A DNA stretch of 64,000 nucleotides from Pedobacter cryoconitis (GTDB lineage Bacteria; Bacteroidota; Bacteroidia; Sphingobacteriales; Sphingobacteriaceae): contig JAAAFW010000004.1 in assembly GCA_019352875.1 (NCBI GenBank), positions 142,522 through 206,521 of the forward strand, written 5' to 3'. The position numbers and the translations under genes were made by a program. This document shows, piece after piece, positions 63,461 to 64,000 of the stretch; the stretch's first letter is position 1, and each line of letters opens with the position of its first letter. The notes under the pieces are model-generated. The model was not told the origin of the DNA. It was given only the letters and a program-made list of their open reading frames with translations, and ran no database searches.

Positions 63461-64000
63461 ATGTCATCACACATTTCAAACGAAAGGCCGCAACCAGATC
63501 AGGTATTGACCGATATCGTAGACTATGTTTTAAATTATGAAATTACAAACGAACTTGCCTGGAAAACAGCGCATTATTGTTTATTAGATACATTAGGTTG
63601 CGGTTTTGAAGCATTAACTTACCCTGCCTGTACCAAATTATTGGGTCCAGTGGTAAAAGGAACTGTAGTCCCAAATGGAGCGAAAGTTCCCGGTACCCAA
63701 TTTCAGTTAGATCCGATTCAGGCGGCATTCAATATAGGAACGATAGTCCGTTGGCTTGATTTTAACGATACCTGGCTTGCTGCAGAATGGGGACATCCTT
63801 CAGATAATTTGGGTGGAATATTGGCTACGGCAGATTGGTTATCCAGAACTGCAGTGGCGCAGGGTAAATCTGCAATAACGATGAAAGTTGTTCTGGATGC
63901 GATGGTTCGTGCACATGAAATTCAGGGCGTACTGGCACTTGAAAATTCTTTCAATAAAGTTGGACTGGATCATGTGCTGCTGGTAAAAGTCGCTTCTACC
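63461..64000 (+). CDS. prpD: 2-methylcitrate dehydratase, N-terminal part (3' end outside window)
   Basis: 180 codons from ATG 63461, five bases after the prpC stop, open to the window end. MmgE/PrpD signatures are [34 protein letters not shown] and [20 protein letters not shown]. It dehydrates 2-methylcitrate. With prpB and prpC it makes the B12-independent propionate route. Confidence 0.93.
   Translation, partial: MSSHISNERPQPDQVLTDIVDYVLNYEITNELAWKTAHYCLLDTLGCGFEALTYPACTKLLGPVVKGTVVPNGAKVPGTQFQLDPIQAAFNIGTIVRWLDFNDTWLAAEWGHPSDNLGGILATADWLSRTAVAQGKSAITMKVVLDAMVRAHEIQGVLALENSFNKVGLDHVLLVKVAST

Noticed and set aside
1..64000. CRISPR arrays, IS elements, prophage or attachment sites
   Set aside because: No regularly spaced repeats, transposase, integrase or phage genes were seen on either strand; the tRNA-Lys gene has no nearby integrase.

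Overview
The window is from a Bacteroidota chromosome, most likely family Sphingobacteriaceae (Pedobacter-like). The evidence is a SusC/SusD pair with ECF sigma and FecR anti-sigma genes, many lone FtsX/MacB-type permeases, LytTR regulators paired with His_kinase-type sensors, several HxlR regulators, and a TTTG/TAnnTTTG promoter in front of the tRNA gene. The species call is inference. TGA is an ordinary stop codon here (for example at 8826-8828 and 12270-12272).

0-7.9 kb: the 3' end of a GH92 mannosidase gene, tRNA-Lys(UUU), an OmpA-type envelope protein, a small membrane protein, an AraC regulator with a RibD/DHFR-like reductase, and an FtsX-type permease. Next, on the minus strand, is an epoxyqueuosine reductase (queH) preceded by a clear cobalamin riboswitch. 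The first Cys codon of its CC-A-P-C motif is an in-frame TGA followed by a strong stem-loop. The gene is therefore either a selenoprotein candidate or a very recently disrupted gene.

7.9-20.4 kb: a run of redox enzymes, most beside their own regulator (AraC/SDR, TetR/aldo-keto reductase, HxlR/SDR, HxlR/MFS, MDR reductase/HxlR), then a small iron-permease-like protein and a 1028-aa AsmA protein.

20.8-36.8 kb: a GAF histidine kinase, a peroxiredoxin, a DsbA-like protein, a LytTR two-component pair, an FtsX-type permease, and a lanthipeptide-type region. That region has a full-length LanB dehydratase convergent with a LytTR regulator, a sensor kinase and a 64-aa Cys/Ser/Thr-containing precursor-like peptide. 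No LanC is visible. Beyond it is a sigma / short FecR-like / lipoprotein cassette that has no TonB receptor next to it.

37-50.7 kb: a TldD/TldE metalloprotease pair, then an oligopeptide-utilisation-type locus (ECF sigma, FecR, SusC with STN domain, SusD, S9 peptidase, CocE/X-Pro peptidase).

50.9-64 kb: a fosmidomycin-resistance-like MFS protein with a FadR-type regulator, an AraC regulator with an aldehyde dehydrogenase, and a tightly overlapping carotenoid operon (MerR/CarH-like regulator, crtI, crtB, unknown, idi, crtZ). The CarH-like regulator carries the residues of B12-dependent photoreceptors and has an inverted repeat just upstream. Last come a CPBP protease and the methylcitrate-cycle operon prpB-prpC-prpD, cut by the window end. 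Two independent elements, the queH riboswitch and the CarH-like regulator, point to vitamin B12 as a regulatory input.
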